Positions 43,946-53,370 of a stretch of 64,000 nucleotides of DNA are shown here, in pieces. The number at the start of each line of letters is the position of its first letter. The stretch's first letter is position 1. The notes under the pieces were generated by a model. It worked only from the letters and a program-made list of their open reading frames with translations. It searched no databases and was not told the origin of the DNA. Made by a program: the position numbers and the translations under genes. The DNA comes from CAVPEV01 sp963703555 (GTDB lineage Bacteria > Actinomycetota > Actinomycetes > Actinomycetales > Cellulomonadaceae): positions 1 to 64,000 of the forward strand of contig CAVPEV010000003.1 of NCBI GenBank assembly GCA_963703555.1, in the 5' to 3' direction.

Positions 43946-45099
43946 GGCCTGTGCTGGTGGTGGCGTCCGTCGAGCTGCGCCGCTTCGTCCGAGACCGGTC
44001 GAACATCTTCTTCGTCCTCGTGCTACCGCTCCTCATCGTGGTCCTGCTCGGTGGGCAGCTCGGCGAGAGCGCACCCCAGGGCCGGGTGGGCGTGGCCGGT
44101 GCCGAGAGCGACCTGCGCACCGCCGTGGTCGCCGAGCTCGAGGGGCTCGACGTCACGTTCGCCGAGCCGGACGTGGTCCGCGAGCAGCTGGCCCGAGGGC
44201 GTGCCGACGTCGGGCTGTTCATCCCCGACGAGGCGGCGCGGGCCTATCCGGCGGGACGGAGCCTCCAGCTCGAGGTCGTCGTCGGTACGCAGGCGACTGC
44301 GGTCGGGACACTGCACAGGCTCCGCGCAGCGGTCCAGGCGGTGGACGCCGAGCGGGCCCAGGTCGCCGCGCTGATGGCTGCCGGGATCGGCGAGGCTGAC
44401 GCCCGCACGGCTCTCGCTGAAGCCGGTGAGCAGGTGACCGCCCCGAGCATCCGGATCGTGGACGTCGGCGACGTCGTCCAGGAGTTCGCCGGCATGGGTC
44501 CGTTCGACCTCGCGGCGAGCACGCAGACGCTGCTGTTCGTGTTCCTCACGTCCCTTACCGGGGCGACCAGCCTGATCTGGTCCCGCCGCCACGGTGTCAT
44601 CGCGCGCGGGCTGTCCGCCCCGGTCTCGGCCGGGCAGCTCGTCGGGGGACAGGCTCTCTGGCGAGTCGTCGTGGCCTTCGGCCAGGGCCTGTCCATCATG
44701 GCGGGCACCGCCCTGCTTTTCGGGGTGAGCTGGGGCAACCTCGCCCTGTCCGCCCTCGTCGTCGGCGTGTTCGCCGTCGTGTCGGCGGGGCTGGCGATGG
44801 TCGTGGGATCGGCCGTGGACTCCGACGCGGCAGCCGTCGGGCTGGGCATCGGCGGAGGTCTCGTGCTTGCTGCGCTCGGCGGCTGCATGGTGCCCCTGGA
44901 GTTGTTCCCGGACACGATGCGCACGGTGGCGATGGCAACGCCCCACGCCTGGGCCTACCTGGCGCTCGCGGCGGTCCAGCGGCACGACGCCGGGCTCGTC
45001 GACATCCTGCCGCAGCTCGGGGTGCTCGCCGCGATGGCGGCGGGCACGCTCACGATCGGCGCGATCCTGCTGCGCCGGAGCCTGGCCAGGGCCTCCTGA
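43942..45099 (+). CDS. ABC-2 type exporter permease, second subunit
   Basis: A 385-aa protein of the same layout as the previous one: RDRSNIFFVLVLPLLIVVLL, a long outer loop, then five helices with the characteristic turn MVPLELFPDTMRTVAMATPH. Both permeases begin with ELRRFVRDRS-like or DLRQRVRDRS text, so they look like an old duplication and probably form a heterodimer. The GTG at 43942 overlaps the preceding stop by four bases. Confidence 0.82.
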   Translation: MRPVLVVASVELRRFVRDRSNIFFVLVLPLLIVVLLGGQLGESAPQGRVGVAGAESDLRTAVVAELEGLDVTFAEPDVVREQLARGRADVGLFIPDEAARAYPAGRSLQLEVVVGTQATAVGTLHRLRAAVQAVDAERAQVAALMAAGIGEADARTALAEAGEQVTAPSIRIVDVGDVVQEFAGMGPFDLAASTQTLLFVFLTSLTGATSLIWSRRHGVIARGLSAPVSAGQLVGGQALWRVVVAFGQGLSIMAGTALLFGVSWGNLALSALVVGVFAVVSAGLAMVVGSAVDSDAAAVGLGIGGGLVLAALGGCMVPLELFPDTMRTVAMATPHAWAYLALAAVQRHDAGLVDILPQLGVLAAMAAGTLTIGAILLRRSLARAS

Positions 45100-45168
45100 C
45101 AGGACCGGGCCGGCCGGCACCTGCCTGCGGCCCCGGGGGCCTGATCGCGGCCGCATGGCAGTCGGGGG

Positions 45169-45174
45169 GAGAAT
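45169..45174 (+). promoter_or_regulatory. -10 element of dusB
   Basis: GAGAAT lies six bases before the GTG at 45181, the usual leaderless distance here, and is used to choose that start. Confidence 0.45.
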
Positions 45175-45180
45175 CGTGTG

Positions 45181-46356
45181 GTGACACCGTTGCCGATCGC
45201 CCCCGGCGGGCCGGTCCTGCCTGCGTTGCGCATCGGGCCGCTGGTCATCGACCCCCCGGTGGTGCTCGCGCCGATGGCGGGGGTGACCACCGCGCCGTTC
45301 CGTCGGCTGTGCCGGGAGTCCGGTGCAGGGATGTACGTGGCGGAGATGGTCACCTCCCGGGCGCTGGTGGAGCGCAACCCGGAGGCGCTCCGGCTCGTCT
45401 CGCACGACCCCGACGAGCACCCGCGCTCGGTGCAGCTGTACGGCGTGGACCCGGTGACGGTGGGTGCCGCGGTGCGCCTGCTCGTCGACGAGGACCGCAC
45501 GGACCACGTCGATCTCAACTTCGGCTGCCCTGCGCCCAAGGTGACCCGCCGGGGCGGCGGGGCCGCCCTGCCCTGGAAGCGCGACGTGTTCCGCGCCATC
45601 GTCACCGCCGCGGTGCAGGCGGCGAGCCCGGCCGGCGTCCCGGTGACGGTGAAGATGCGCACGGGCATCGACGAGACGCACCTGACCTACCTCGAGGCGG
45701 GTCGGATCGCCCAGGACGCCGGGGCGGCCGCCGTCGCGCTGCACGCGCGCACGGCCGCCCAGCACTACTCGGGGACGGCCGACTGGTCGGCGATCACGCG
45801 GCTGAAGCAGGCGGTGACCGACATCCCGGTGCTCGGCAACGGGGACATCTGGTCGGCCGAGGACGCCCTGGCCATGGTGGCGCAGACCGGCTGCGACGGC
45901 GTGGTGGTCGGCCGCGGGTGCCAGGGCAGGCCGTGGGTGTTCGCGGACCTGGCAGCCGCGTTCGCGGGTTCCGACGTGCGGGTCCGCCCGGGACTGGACG
46001 TCGTGGCCGGGGTGGTCCGTCGGCACGCCGAGCTCATGGTCGTCGCCCTGGGCGACGAGTCTCGGGCGCTGCGCGAGATGCGCAAGCACATGGCCTGGTA
46101 CCTCAAGGGCTACGCCGTCGGTGGCCAGCTGCGGGCCCGGCTCGCCCTGGTGTCCTCCTTGGCCGAGCTGGACGACCTGCTGGCCGAGCTCGACCTCGAC
46201 CAGCCGTACCCGGGCGCCCCCGCCGAAGGTCCCCGGGGGCGGGCCGGGAGCCCACGCCGTCCGGTGCTGCCGGAGGGTTGGCTGGACTCCCGCGAGCTCG
46301 ACGAGTCGTTCCGCTCCGAGCTGCGCGCGGCCGAGCTGGGCGTGTCGGGCGGCTGA
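45181..46356 (+). CDS. dusB: tRNA-dihydrouridine synthase
   Basis: A 391-aa FMN enzyme that reduces uridines to dihydrouridine in tRNA. It shows VVLAPMAGVTTAPFRRLC, the catalytic loop NFGCPAPKVTRRGGGAAL with its Cys, VTVKMRTGID, ALHARTAAQHYSGTADW and VLGNGDIWSAEDA. The C-terminal part has MRKHMAWYLKGY, typical of DusB. Three in-frame GTG codons cluster at the start (45178 and 45181 in frame); I prefer 45181 because it is six bases from GAGAAT. The order glyS, dusB, dgt, dnaG is typical of related genomes, here with insertions between the genes. Confidence 0.9.
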   Translation: MTPLPIAPGGPVLPALRIGPLVIDPPVVLAPMAGVTTAPFRRLCRESGAGMYVAEMVTSRALVERNPEALRLVSHDPDEHPRSVQLYGVDPVTVGAAVRLLVDEDRTDHVDLNFGCPAPKVTRRGGGAALPWKRDVFRAIVTAAVQAASPAGVPVTVKMRTGIDETHLTYLEAGRIAQDAGAAAVALHARTAAQHYSGTADWSAITRLKQAVTDIPVLGNGDIWSAEDALAMVAQTGCDGVVVGRGCQGRPWVFADLAAAFAGSDVRVRPGLDVVAGVVRRHAELMVVALGDESRALREMRKHMAWYLKGYAVGGQLRARLALVSSLAELDDLLAELDLDQPYPGAPAEGPRGRAGSPRRPVLPEGWLDSRELDESFRSELRAAELGVSGG

Positions 46357-46404
46357 CCGCTGCCCCCGGGCCGACACGCCCGGCCGCAGGACCGTCCGGC
46401 GGGC

Positions 46405-48081
46405 TCAGCGGGCCGGCCGTACCCAGACCGTCGCGTCCACGGGCAGCAGCCCAGCCCCGGCGGTGTCGTCGCCAGGCTCGGTCGAGGCGAGCAGCACCTG
46501 GGCGTCGTCGGGAAGCCGCACCGGTGCCGGCCCGAGGTTGGTGACGACGAGGATCCCCCGGTTGACGAACGCGACAGTGCCCTCGGCTCCCGGCAGGTCG
46601 ACCCAGGACAGTCCGCCGGAGCCCAGTCGTTCGGCACGGCGCACCGCGAGCGCCTGGCGGTACAGCTCGTAGGTCGACCCGGGCCGGCCGCGTTGCACGT
46701 CGACGGCGTGGGCGGCCCACGACGCGGGCTGCGGCAGCCAGGACGCCCCGGTCGGGGAGAAGCCGAACGCAGGGGCGTCGGCCTGCCACGGCATCGGCAC
46801 CCGGGCTCCGTCGCGGCCCCGCTCCGCTCCGCCCGTGCGGCGGAACGCGGGGTCCTGGCGCACGGCGTCGTCCAGCATGGTGTGCTCGGGCAGCCCCAGC
46901 TCCTCGCCCTGGTAAAGGTAGGCCGATCCGGGCAGCCCGAGCATGAGCAGCGTCGCGGCGCGGGCCCGGCGCAGGCCGAGCGCGTCGTCGGGCTGGGTGT
47001 CGCCGGGCCCGATGCCGGCCGGCCGCCGGGACGGGTCCGGCAGCCCCAGCCGAGAAGCGTGCCGCACGACGTCGTGGTTGGACAGCACCCACGTGGTCGG
47101 GGCCCCGACCTCGTCGTTCGCGGCATAGGAGGCGGTGACCACCTCGCGCAGCCGGGCGGCGTCCCAGCCCGCATCGAGGAAGGCGAAGTTGAACGCCTGG
47201 TGCATCTCGTCGGGCCGGACGTAGCGGGCCAGCCGGGGCAGCGGCTCGACCCAGGCCTCGGCAACGAGCATGCGGTCGCCGTCGTACTGGGCGAGCACCT
47301 GGTGCCACTCGCGGTAGATCTCGTGCACGCCCTCCTGGTCGAACATCGGCGGGCTGGCCTGCCCGTCCCAGTCCGGCAGCCCGGCGGTCTTGACCAGGCC
47401 ATGCGCGACGTCGACCCGGAACCCGTCCACGCCGCGGTCGAGCCAGAACCGGAGAACGTCGACGAACTCGGCGCGCACCTGCACGTTCCCCCAGTCCAGG
47501 TCGGGCTGTCCCGGGTCGAACAGGTGCAGATACCACTGCCCGGGTCGGCCGTCGGCCTGCCCGACGCGGGTCCAGGCCGGTCCGCCGAACATGGAGCGCC
47601 AGTTGTTGGGTGGCAGCTCGCCGTGCGCGCCACGACCGTCGCGGAACAGATAGCGATCCCGCTCCGGGGAGCCCGGCGCGGCGGCGAGCGCCGCCCGGAA
47701 CCAGGTGTGCTGGTCGGACGTGTGGTTGGGCACGAGGTCGACGATCACCCGCAGGCCCAGCTCGTGGGCCCGGGCCAGCAGCGTGTCGACGTCGGCCAAG
47801 GTGCCGAAGAGCGGGTCCACGTCGCGGTAGTCGGCCACGTCGTAGCCCGCGTCGGCCTGGGGAGAGCGGTAGAAGGGCGACAGCCACGCCGCGTCCACGC
47901 CGAGCTCGACGAGGTGGTCGAGGTGCGCTGTCACACCGGGGAGGTCGCCGATGCCGTCGCCGGACGAGTCGGCGAAGGATCGGGGGTACACCTGATAGAT
48001 CACGGCGTCGCTCCACCAGGGTCGATCGGTGTGGTCCGGGTCGTGCACCGCGGCGGTGCGCAGCCGGTCGATGGTGGTCAC
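46405..48081 (-). CDS. GH13 alpha-glucosidase (oligo-1,6-glucosidase type)
   Basis: A 558-aa glycoside hydrolase family 13 enzyme that should cleave short alpha-glucosides after uptake; no signal peptide is visible. Motifs in order: YQVYPRSFADSSGDGIGDL, the region I VDLVPNHTSDQH, region II DGFRVDVAHGL with the Asp nucleophile, region III LVAEAWVE with the Glu acid, and region IV VLSNHDVVRH. The GTG at 48081 follows GGAGG. It lies next to a LacI regulator on the same strand and faces away from malEFG, which supports a maltose or maltodextrin pathway. Confidence 0.9.
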   Translation of the reverse strand: MTTIDRLRTAAVHDPDHTDRPWWSDAVIYQVYPRSFADSSGDGIGDLPGVTAHLDHLVELGVDAAWLSPFYRSPQADAGYDVADYRDVDPLFGTLADVDTLLARAHELGLRVIVDLVPNHTSDQHTWFRAALAAAPGSPERDRYLFRDGRGAHGELPPNNWRSMFGGPAWTRVGQADGRPGQWYLHLFDPGQPDLDWGNVQVRAEFVDVLRFWLDRGVDGFRVDVAHGLVKTAGLPDWDGQASPPMFDQEGVHEIYREWHQVLAQYDGDRMLVAEAWVEPLPRLARYVRPDEMHQAFNFAFLDAGWDAARLREVVTASYAANDEVGAPTTWVLSNHDVVRHASRLGLPDPSRRPAGIGPGDTQPDDALGLRRARAATLLMLGLPGSAYLYQGEELGLPEHTMLDDAVRQDPAFRRTGGAERGRDGARVPMPWQADAPAFGFSPTGASWLPQPASWAAHAVDVQRGRPGSTYELYRQALAVRRAERLGSGGLSWVDLPGAEGTVAFVNRGILVVTNLGPAPVRLPDDAQVLLASTEPGDDTAGAGLLPVDATVWVRPAR

Positions 48082-48151
48082 AGGGGCGTCCTCCGTGGCT
48101 GGCCGGGGTACAGGGGTCCGCGGCCGGGCGTGCGCCGGCCGGGCTGCGGCG

Positions 48152-49201
48152 TCAGCGTCGCACGGCGCCGGTGGAGGCGCGCACGACGAGCTCGGGGTGG
48201 AACAGCAGCTCCCTGCGCGTGGCCGGCACCCCGTCGATCTCCGAGACGAGCGCGTCGACGGCCGCCCGGCACAGCGCACGGACCGGCTGGCGCAGCGAGG
48301 TCAGGGCGGGGTCCGTGAACGGGTTGAGCGGGGAGTCGTCGTAGCCGACGACGGACATGTCGCCCGGCACAGACAGGCCCCTGGCGCGTGCGGCGCGGAT
48401 CGCGCCGAGCGCCATGAGGTCGGAGCCGCAGATGATGGCCGTGTGCCCGCGGTCCATGAGCTCCCCGGCGGCAGCGGCGCCGCCCTCCACGGTGTAGAGG
48501 GTCCACACCACCGAGTCGTCGACCGTCCCGCGGCCGAGGTGCCGGGCACAGCTCGCGGCGAAACCGGCCTGCTTGCGTCGGGACGGCACGAAACGCTCGG
48601 GCCCGAGCGCGAGCCCGATCCGCTCGTGGCCGAGCGAGACGAGATGACGCACCGCCTGGTCGACCGCCTCGGCGTCGTCGGTCGACAGCGACGGGACATC
48701 GAGGTCGGGCTGGTGGCCGTTGACCAGGACGATGGGCAGGCCACGGGCGCGCAGGGCGGCATACCGGCCCGGGTCGGCGGTGGTGTCGGCGTGCAACCCC
48801 GAGACGAACACGATGCCGTCCACGCCGTGCTCGAGGAGCATGGCGACGTACTCGTCCTCAGTCGTGCCCCCGGGGGACTGCGTGCACAGCACCGCGGTGT
48901 ACCCGCGCTCGGCCAGGGCGGACTCGATGACCTGGGCGAACAGTGGGAAGACCGGGTTGGACAGCTCGGGGACGACGAGCCCGACGAGGCCCGCCGAACG
49001 CTGGCGCAGCCGGTCCGGACGCTCGTAGCCCAGGATGTCGAGAGCGGCCAGCACGGACCGGCGCGTGGCCGCGGCGACGCCCGCCTTACCGTTGAGCACG
49101 CGGGACACGGTCGCGGTGGAGACGTCGGCGTGCGCGGCGATGTCGGCCAGCCGGGTCCGGTCCGTGGAGCGCGCGCGCACGGTGTGCACCCTAGGGGACA
49201 C
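48152..49201 (-). CDS. LacI-family regulator of the maltose cluster
   Basis: A 349-aa repressor. The HTH is RLADIAAHADVSTATVSRVL followed by the hinge NGKAGVAAATR, then a periplasmic-binding-like domain starting LVGLVVPELSNPVFPLFAQV and ending VVGYDDSPLNPFTDPALTSL. Such proteins respond to a sugar and control nearby transport genes. It is divergent from malE with 173 bases between starts, and a 12-base palindrome lies over the malE -35 region. The annotated start is GTG at 49201; the functional regulator probably controls both itself and malEFG. Confidence 0.9.
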   Translation of the reverse strand: MSPRVHTVRARSTDRTRLADIAAHADVSTATVSRVLNGKAGVAAATRRSVLAALDILGYERPDRLRQRSAGLVGLVVPELSNPVFPLFAQVIESALAERGYTAVLCTQSPGGTTEDEYVAMLLEHGVDGIVFVSGLHADTTADPGRYAALRARGLPIVLVNGHQPDLDVPSLSTDDAEAVDQAVRHLVSLGHERIGLALGPERFVPSRRKQAGFAASCARHLGRGTVDDSVVWTLYTVEGGAAAAGELMDRGHTAIICGSDLMALGAIRAARARGLSVPGDMSVVGYDDSPLNPFTDPALTSLRQPVRALCRAAVDALVSEIDGVPATRRELLFHPELVVRASTGAVRR

Positions 49202-49266
49202 GGGACCTCCTCGTCCGCAGCGGTCGTCCGGGTGGCGCCGCCCGGAATCGTTGCCTGAAAGTTACC

Positions 49267-49304
49267 GCAACTGGTTGCAGTCGTGTGCAGGACCGGTTTA
49301 GCGT
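49267..49304 (+). promoter_or_regulatory. malE promoter with LacI-type operator
   Basis: GCAACTGGTTGC (49267-49278) is a near-exact palindrome, the usual form for LacI-family operators. It overlaps TTGCAG (49275-49280), which with TAGCGT (49299-49304, 18-base spacer) makes a plausible -35/-10 pair for malE. Binding here would block RNA polymerase. Confidence 0.6.
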
Positions 49305-49374
49305 CCGTAGCACCAAGCCGGCGTGGGTGGTGGTCACCTGTGCCGGCACACGGACATCGAAGGAGATCACCACG

Positions 49375-50601
49375 ATGCGACGGAGCATCCCTGTGGTGGC
49401 GGCCGGTCTCGGCCTCACCCTGGCACTCGCTGCATGCAGCGGCAGTACCGACAGCACGGCCAGTAGTACGCCGAGCACGCCCGCCGCGGGCGGCTCCCTG
49501 ACGATCTGGGTCGACGAGACCCGCCAGGCGGCCGTGCAGGCGGCGGCGGACACCTTCACCAAGGCGACGGGAGCCACCGTCGAGGTCGTCCTGAAGAACT
49601 TCGAGGACATCCAGACCGACTTCGCGGCCCAGGTCCCGACCGGGGAGGGGCCGGACATCACGGTCGGCGCCCACGACTGGCTCGGCGCGTTCATCTCCAA
49701 CGGCGTCGTCGCACCCATCGAGCTGGGGGACGCCGCCGGCGGGTTCGAACCGGTCGCGATCCAGGCCTTCACCCAGGACGGCCAGGTCTACGGCGTGCCG
49801 TACGCCGTGGAGAACATCGCCCTGATCCGGAACACCGCGCTGGCCCCGACCGCTCCGGCGACCTGGGACGACGCAGTGGCGGCCGGCCAGGCTGCCGGCA
49901 CCCAGTACCCGATCCTGCTGCAGGTCAGCGAGAAGGGCGATCCCTACACGGCCTACCCGCTGCAGACGTCGTTCGGGGCGCCGGTCTTCACGCAGAAGGC
50001 TGACGGCTCCTACAGCTCCGAGCTGGCGCTCGGTGGCGCGCCGGGCACGGCGTTCGCCCAGTGGCTGGCCGCCCAGGGCAAGGCCGGTGTGCTGGACACC
50101 GCGATCACCTACGACATCGCCGTGGCGGCGTTCGCCAACGGGCAGTCGCCGTTCATCGTCGGCGGGCCGTGGATGCTCGACCAGTTCACCAGCCTCAAGC
50201 TGGCGATCGACCCCATCCCGAGCGCCGGTGGGCAGCCCGCACAGCCGTTCGTGGGCGTGCAGGGCTTCTACGTCTCGGCGCAGTCGAAGAACGCGCTGCT
50301 CGCCAACGACTTCCTGGTCAACTACGTGGCGACGAAGGACGTCCAGCTCGCGCTCTACCAGGCCGGCAACCGGCCGCCGGCCCTCACCGCTGCGGCGGAG
50401 GACGCCGCGAAGGACCCGCTGACGGCCGGCTTTGCCGCCGTCGGCGCCGAGGGCGTGCCCATGCCGTCCATCCCCGAGATGGCGACCGTGTGGACCTACT
50501 GGGGCGTCACGGAAGCGGCGATCATCTCCGGGTCCCAGGAGCCGACGGCCGCGTGGGACAAGATGGTCACGGACATCCAGACCGCGATCAAGGCGGCCTG
50601 A
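49375..50601 (+). CDS. malE: Maltose/maltodextrin-binding lipoprotein
   Basis: A 408-aa solute-binding lipoprotein. The signal IPVVAAGLGLTLALAAC ends at a lipobox Cys, followed by a Ser/Thr-rich spacer. The mature part has LTIWVDETRQAAVQAAADTF, VPTGEGPDITVGAHDWLGAF, YGVPYAVENIALIRN and FIVGGPWMLDQF, matching MalE-like binding proteins. The ATG at 49375 has a strong AAGGAG site. It is followed by malF (106 bases) and malG. No ATPase gene is present; such actinobacterial transporters usually share one MsiK-type ATPase encoded elsewhere. Confidence 0.9.
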   Translation: MRRSIPVVAAGLGLTLALAACSGSTDSTASSTPSTPAAGGSLTIWVDETRQAAVQAAADTFTKATGATVEVVLKNFEDIQTDFAAQVPTGEGPDITVGAHDWLGAFISNGVVAPIELGDAAGGFEPVAIQAFTQDGQVYGVPYAVENIALIRNTALAPTAPATWDDAVAAGQAAGTQYPILLQVSEKGDPYTAYPLQTSFGAPVFTQKADGSYSSELALGGAPGTAFAQWLAAQGKAGVLDTAITYDIAVAAFANGQSPFIVGGPWMLDQFTSLKLAIDPIPSAGGQPAQPFVGVQGFYVSAQSKNALLANDFLVNYVATKDVQLALYQAGNRPPALTAAAEDAAKDPLTAGFAAVGAEGVPMPSIPEMATVWTYWGVTEAAIISGSQEPTAAWDKMVTDIQTAIKAA

Positions 50602-50707
50602 CCCGACGGCCCGGGGAGTCCGCACGGCTGGGTTCCCCGGGCCGATCGTGCCCGCGCAGTGTCGGAGGAGACGCGGACGAGGTCGTCCGCGGGCAGGAAG
50701 GCAACAG

Positions 50708-52324
50708 GTGAGCACTCACCAGGTCGGCATGGTCGACCAGCAGGCCACCACGACCACCACGCGGTCGCGCAGGACACCCAGCTCCCGGGCCTGGGGACCC
50801 GGCTTCATCGCCAAGCTGGTGCTCATGGCGTTCGTCGACGCGCTGGGCGGCTACGTGCTGCTCGCCGCCTGGGGGGCCGAGGCGTGGGGCATCTTCGCGC
50901 TGATGGTCGCGCTCCTCGTCGCCGTGAACTACGTCTACTTCTCCTCCCGGCACACCCTGCCGCTGAAGTACATCCTCCCCGGGCTGATCTTCCTGCTGGT
51001 GTTCCAGGTCTACGTCGTCGCGTACACGGGGTACGTGGCCCTGACGAACTATGGGGACGGCCACAACTCCACCAAGGACGCAGCGGTCGCGTCGATCCTC
51101 GTACAGAACGAGCGGCGGGTGGCCGATTCGGCCTCGTTCCCGCTCACCGTCCTGCTCCGCGGGGACGAGCTCGGCTTCGCGATCGTCGACCAGGACGGCA
51201 CCGTCCGGGCCGGGACCGCGACCGAGCCGATGGCGGTCGTCGAGGACGCCCAGGTCACCGACGGCCGGGTGACGGCGGTCCCCGGGTTCGAGGTGGCACC
51301 GCGCGCCGAGGTCGTCGCGCGCCAGTCGGACGTCACGAGCCTGCGCGTACCGTTCGCCGAGGACGTGGCGCAGGGGTCGGTGCGCACCCAGGACGGGTCC
51401 ACGGGCTACCTGTACGAGTCCACGTTCGACTACGACCCGGTGGCCGACACCATGACGAACCGGGCGACCGGGACCGTCTACCACGCCACCGACCGGGGCC
51501 AGTTCGCGGCCGACGACGGTACGACGCTGCCGGTCGGCTGGCGGGTCCTGGTCGGCACGGAGAACTTCACGACCGCGTTCACCGACGCCCGGTACGCCGG
51601 ACCGTTCCTGCGCATCCTGGTCTGGACCGTGGTGTTCGCCCTGCTGTCGGTCGTCACGACCTTCCTGCTCGGGCTCTTCCTGGCCGTGGTGCTCAACGAC
51701 GAGCGGGTCCGTGGCCGCAAGGTGTACCGCACGTTGCTGCTGCTGCCCTACGCGATCCCCGGATTCCTGTCCGCGCTCATCTGGTCCGGCCTGCTCAACC
51801 GCAAGTTCGGCTTCATCAACGCGGTCCTGCTCGGCGGGGCGCAGATCCCCTGGCTGACCGACCCGTGGCTGGCCAAGGCGGCCGTCCTCGGCGTCAACCT
51901 GTGGCTCGGCTTCCCGTACATGCTGCTCATCACGACCGGCGCCCTGCAGTCGATCCCTGCCGACGTCAAGGAGGCGGCGCGAGTCGACGGGGCAGGCCCG
52001 CTGCGCACGTGGTGGTCGGTGACCGGGCCGCTGCTGCTGGTGTCGACCGCGCCGCTGCTCATCTCCAGCTTCGCGTTCAACTTCAACAACTTCACGCTCA
52101 TCTACATGCTCACCGGGGGCGGTCCGCGGTTCACCGACACCTCGGCTCCGCTCGGTGCGACCGACATCCTCATCTCGATGGTGTACTCGGTCTCCGGCAT
52201 CGACGGCTCCGCCCCGAAGAACTACGGGCTGGCCAGTGCGCTGTCCATCGTCATCTTCGTCGTGGTGGGCACGGTGTCGGCCCTGGCGTTCCGCCGCACG
52301 CGCAAGCTCGAGGAGGTGCTCTGA
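50708..52324 (+). CDS. malF: Maltose ABC transporter permease MalF
   Basis: A 538-aa permease with about eight hydrophobic segments and a large outer domain between the third and fourth (about residues 115-290), the form seen in MalF. The C-terminal part carries the ATPase-contact EAA loop KEAARVDGAGPLRTWWSVTG and MLTGGGPRFTD. The GTG at 50708 follows a GGAAGG sequence. The first 30 residues are a Thr/Arg-rich cytoplasmic tail. Confidence 0.9.
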   Translation: MSTHQVGMVDQQATTTTTRSRRTPSSRAWGPGFIAKLVLMAFVDALGGYVLLAAWGAEAWGIFALMVALLVAVNYVYFSSRHTLPLKYILPGLIFLLVFQVYVVAYTGYVALTNYGDGHNSTKDAAVASILVQNERRVADSASFPLTVLLRGDELGFAIVDQDGTVRAGTATEPMAVVEDAQVTDGRVTAVPGFEVAPRAEVVARQSDVTSLRVPFAEDVAQGSVRTQDGSTGYLYESTFDYDPVADTMTNRATGTVYHATDRGQFAADDGTTLPVGWRVLVGTENFTTAFTDARYAGPFLRILVWTVVFALLSVVTTFLLGLFLAVVLNDERVRGRKVYRTLLLLPYAIPGFLSALIWSGLLNRKFGFINAVLLGGAQIPWLTDPWLAKAAVLGVNLWLGFPYMLLITTGALQSIPADVKEAARVDGAGPLRTWWSVTGPLLLVSTAPLLISSFAFNFNNFTLIYMLTGGGPRFTDTSAPLGATDILISMVYSVSGIDGSAPKNYGLASALSIVIFVVVGTVSALAFRRTRKLEEVL

Positions 52325-52325
52325 G

Positions 52326-53261
52326 ATGTCGACGGGTGCGACCACCGAGCTGACGGCAGGCACCACCGCCGGAGTGCCGACGGGTGGGCCCGCCGTCGTC
52401 CCCCGGAACCGCACGACGCTGCGCCGCTGGCTGGCGACCGTCGGCTGGCGGCACGTCGTCGGTCTGGTGGCCGTCGTCTACGCCGGGTTCCCGATCGTCT
52501 ACATCGTCTCCGCCTCGCTGCGCGAGGGCGGCACCCTGACAGGCTCGAACGCGCTGTTCACCCAGCTGAGCCCGGCCAACTACGCCGCGCTGGGCGGCAC
52601 CCGGTTCTGGACGTGGATGGCCAACACGCTGACGATCGCGATCGCCACCTCGGTCGGCACCGTGGTCATGGGTGCCGCGGCTGCCTACGCGTTCTCCCGG
52701 TTCCGGTTCACCGGGCGGCGGCTCGGGCTGACGTCGCTGCTCATCATCCAGATGTTCCCGCAGATGCTGGCGTTCATCGCGATCTTCCTGCTGCTCCTGA
52801 GCCTGGGGAACGTCGTCCCGGCCCTGGGGCTGAACTCCAAGCTGTCGCTCATCTGCATCTACCTGGGCGGTGCGCTCGGGGTGAACACCTTCCTCATGTA
52901 CGGCTTCTTCAACACCGTGCCCCGCGAGCTCGACGAGGCGGCGAAGATCGACGGGGCCACGCACGCCCAGATCTACTGGACGATCATCCTGCGCCTGGTC
53001 GCCCCGGTGCTCGCCGTGGTGGCACTGCTGTCGTTCATCTCGACCTTCGGGGAGTTCATCATCGCCCGGGTCGTCCTGCAGTCGGAGGGCAACTGGACGC
53101 TGGCCGTGGGGTTGTACGGCTGGGTCTCGTCCCAGCTCGACGCCAACTGGGGGCTGTTCGCGGCCGGGGCCGTGATCGCCGCCGTGCCCGTGCTCGCGTT
53201 GTTCCTGTTCCTGCAGCGCTACATCGTCTCCGGGCTGACCGCCGGCGCCGTCAAGGGGTGA
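52326..53261 (+). CDS. malG: Maltose ABC transporter permease MalG
   Basis: A 311-aa permease with six hydrophobic segments. It shows YAFSRFRFTGRRLGL and the EAA loop LDEAAKIDGATHAQIYWTII, as in MalG. The ATG at 52326 comes one base after the malF stop, so the two are translated together. It completes a malEFG uptake system controlled by the LacI-family gene across the divergent promoter. Confidence 0.92.
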   Translation: MSTGATTELTAGTTAGVPTGGPAVVPRNRTTLRRWLATVGWRHVVGLVAVVYAGFPIVYIVSASLREGGTLTGSNALFTQLSPANYAALGGTRFWTWMANTLTIAIATSVGTVVMGAAAAYAFSRFRFTGRRLGLTSLLIIQMFPQMLAFIAIFLLLLSLGNVVPALGLNSKLSLICIYLGGALGVNTFLMYGFFNTVPRELDEAAKIDGATHAQIYWTIILRLVAPVLAVVALLSFISTFGEFIIARVVLQSEGNWTLAVGLYGWVSSQLDANWGLFAAGAVIAAVPVLALFLFLQRYIVSGLTAGAVKG

Positions 53262-53357
53262 CCGCAGGAGTCGGCCGCTCGGCGTACGGCGCCGCCGGGA
53301 CGTGCAGGTGCGCACCGGCCGGGCAGGTGCACCCCGAGGGGCCGCCCGCCGGCTCGC

Positions 53358-53363
53358 TAGGGT
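53358..53363 (+). promoter_or_regulatory. -10 element of dgt
   Basis: TAGGGT lies seven bases before the GTG at 53371, so the message is probably leaderless. Confidence 0.5.
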
Positions 53364-53370
53364 GGCCGGC

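Noticed and set aside
49740..49760. A tRNA T-loop-like GGGTTCGAACC sequence
   Set aside because: It is inside malE, in frame, and no acceptor stem or anticodon arm pairs around it.
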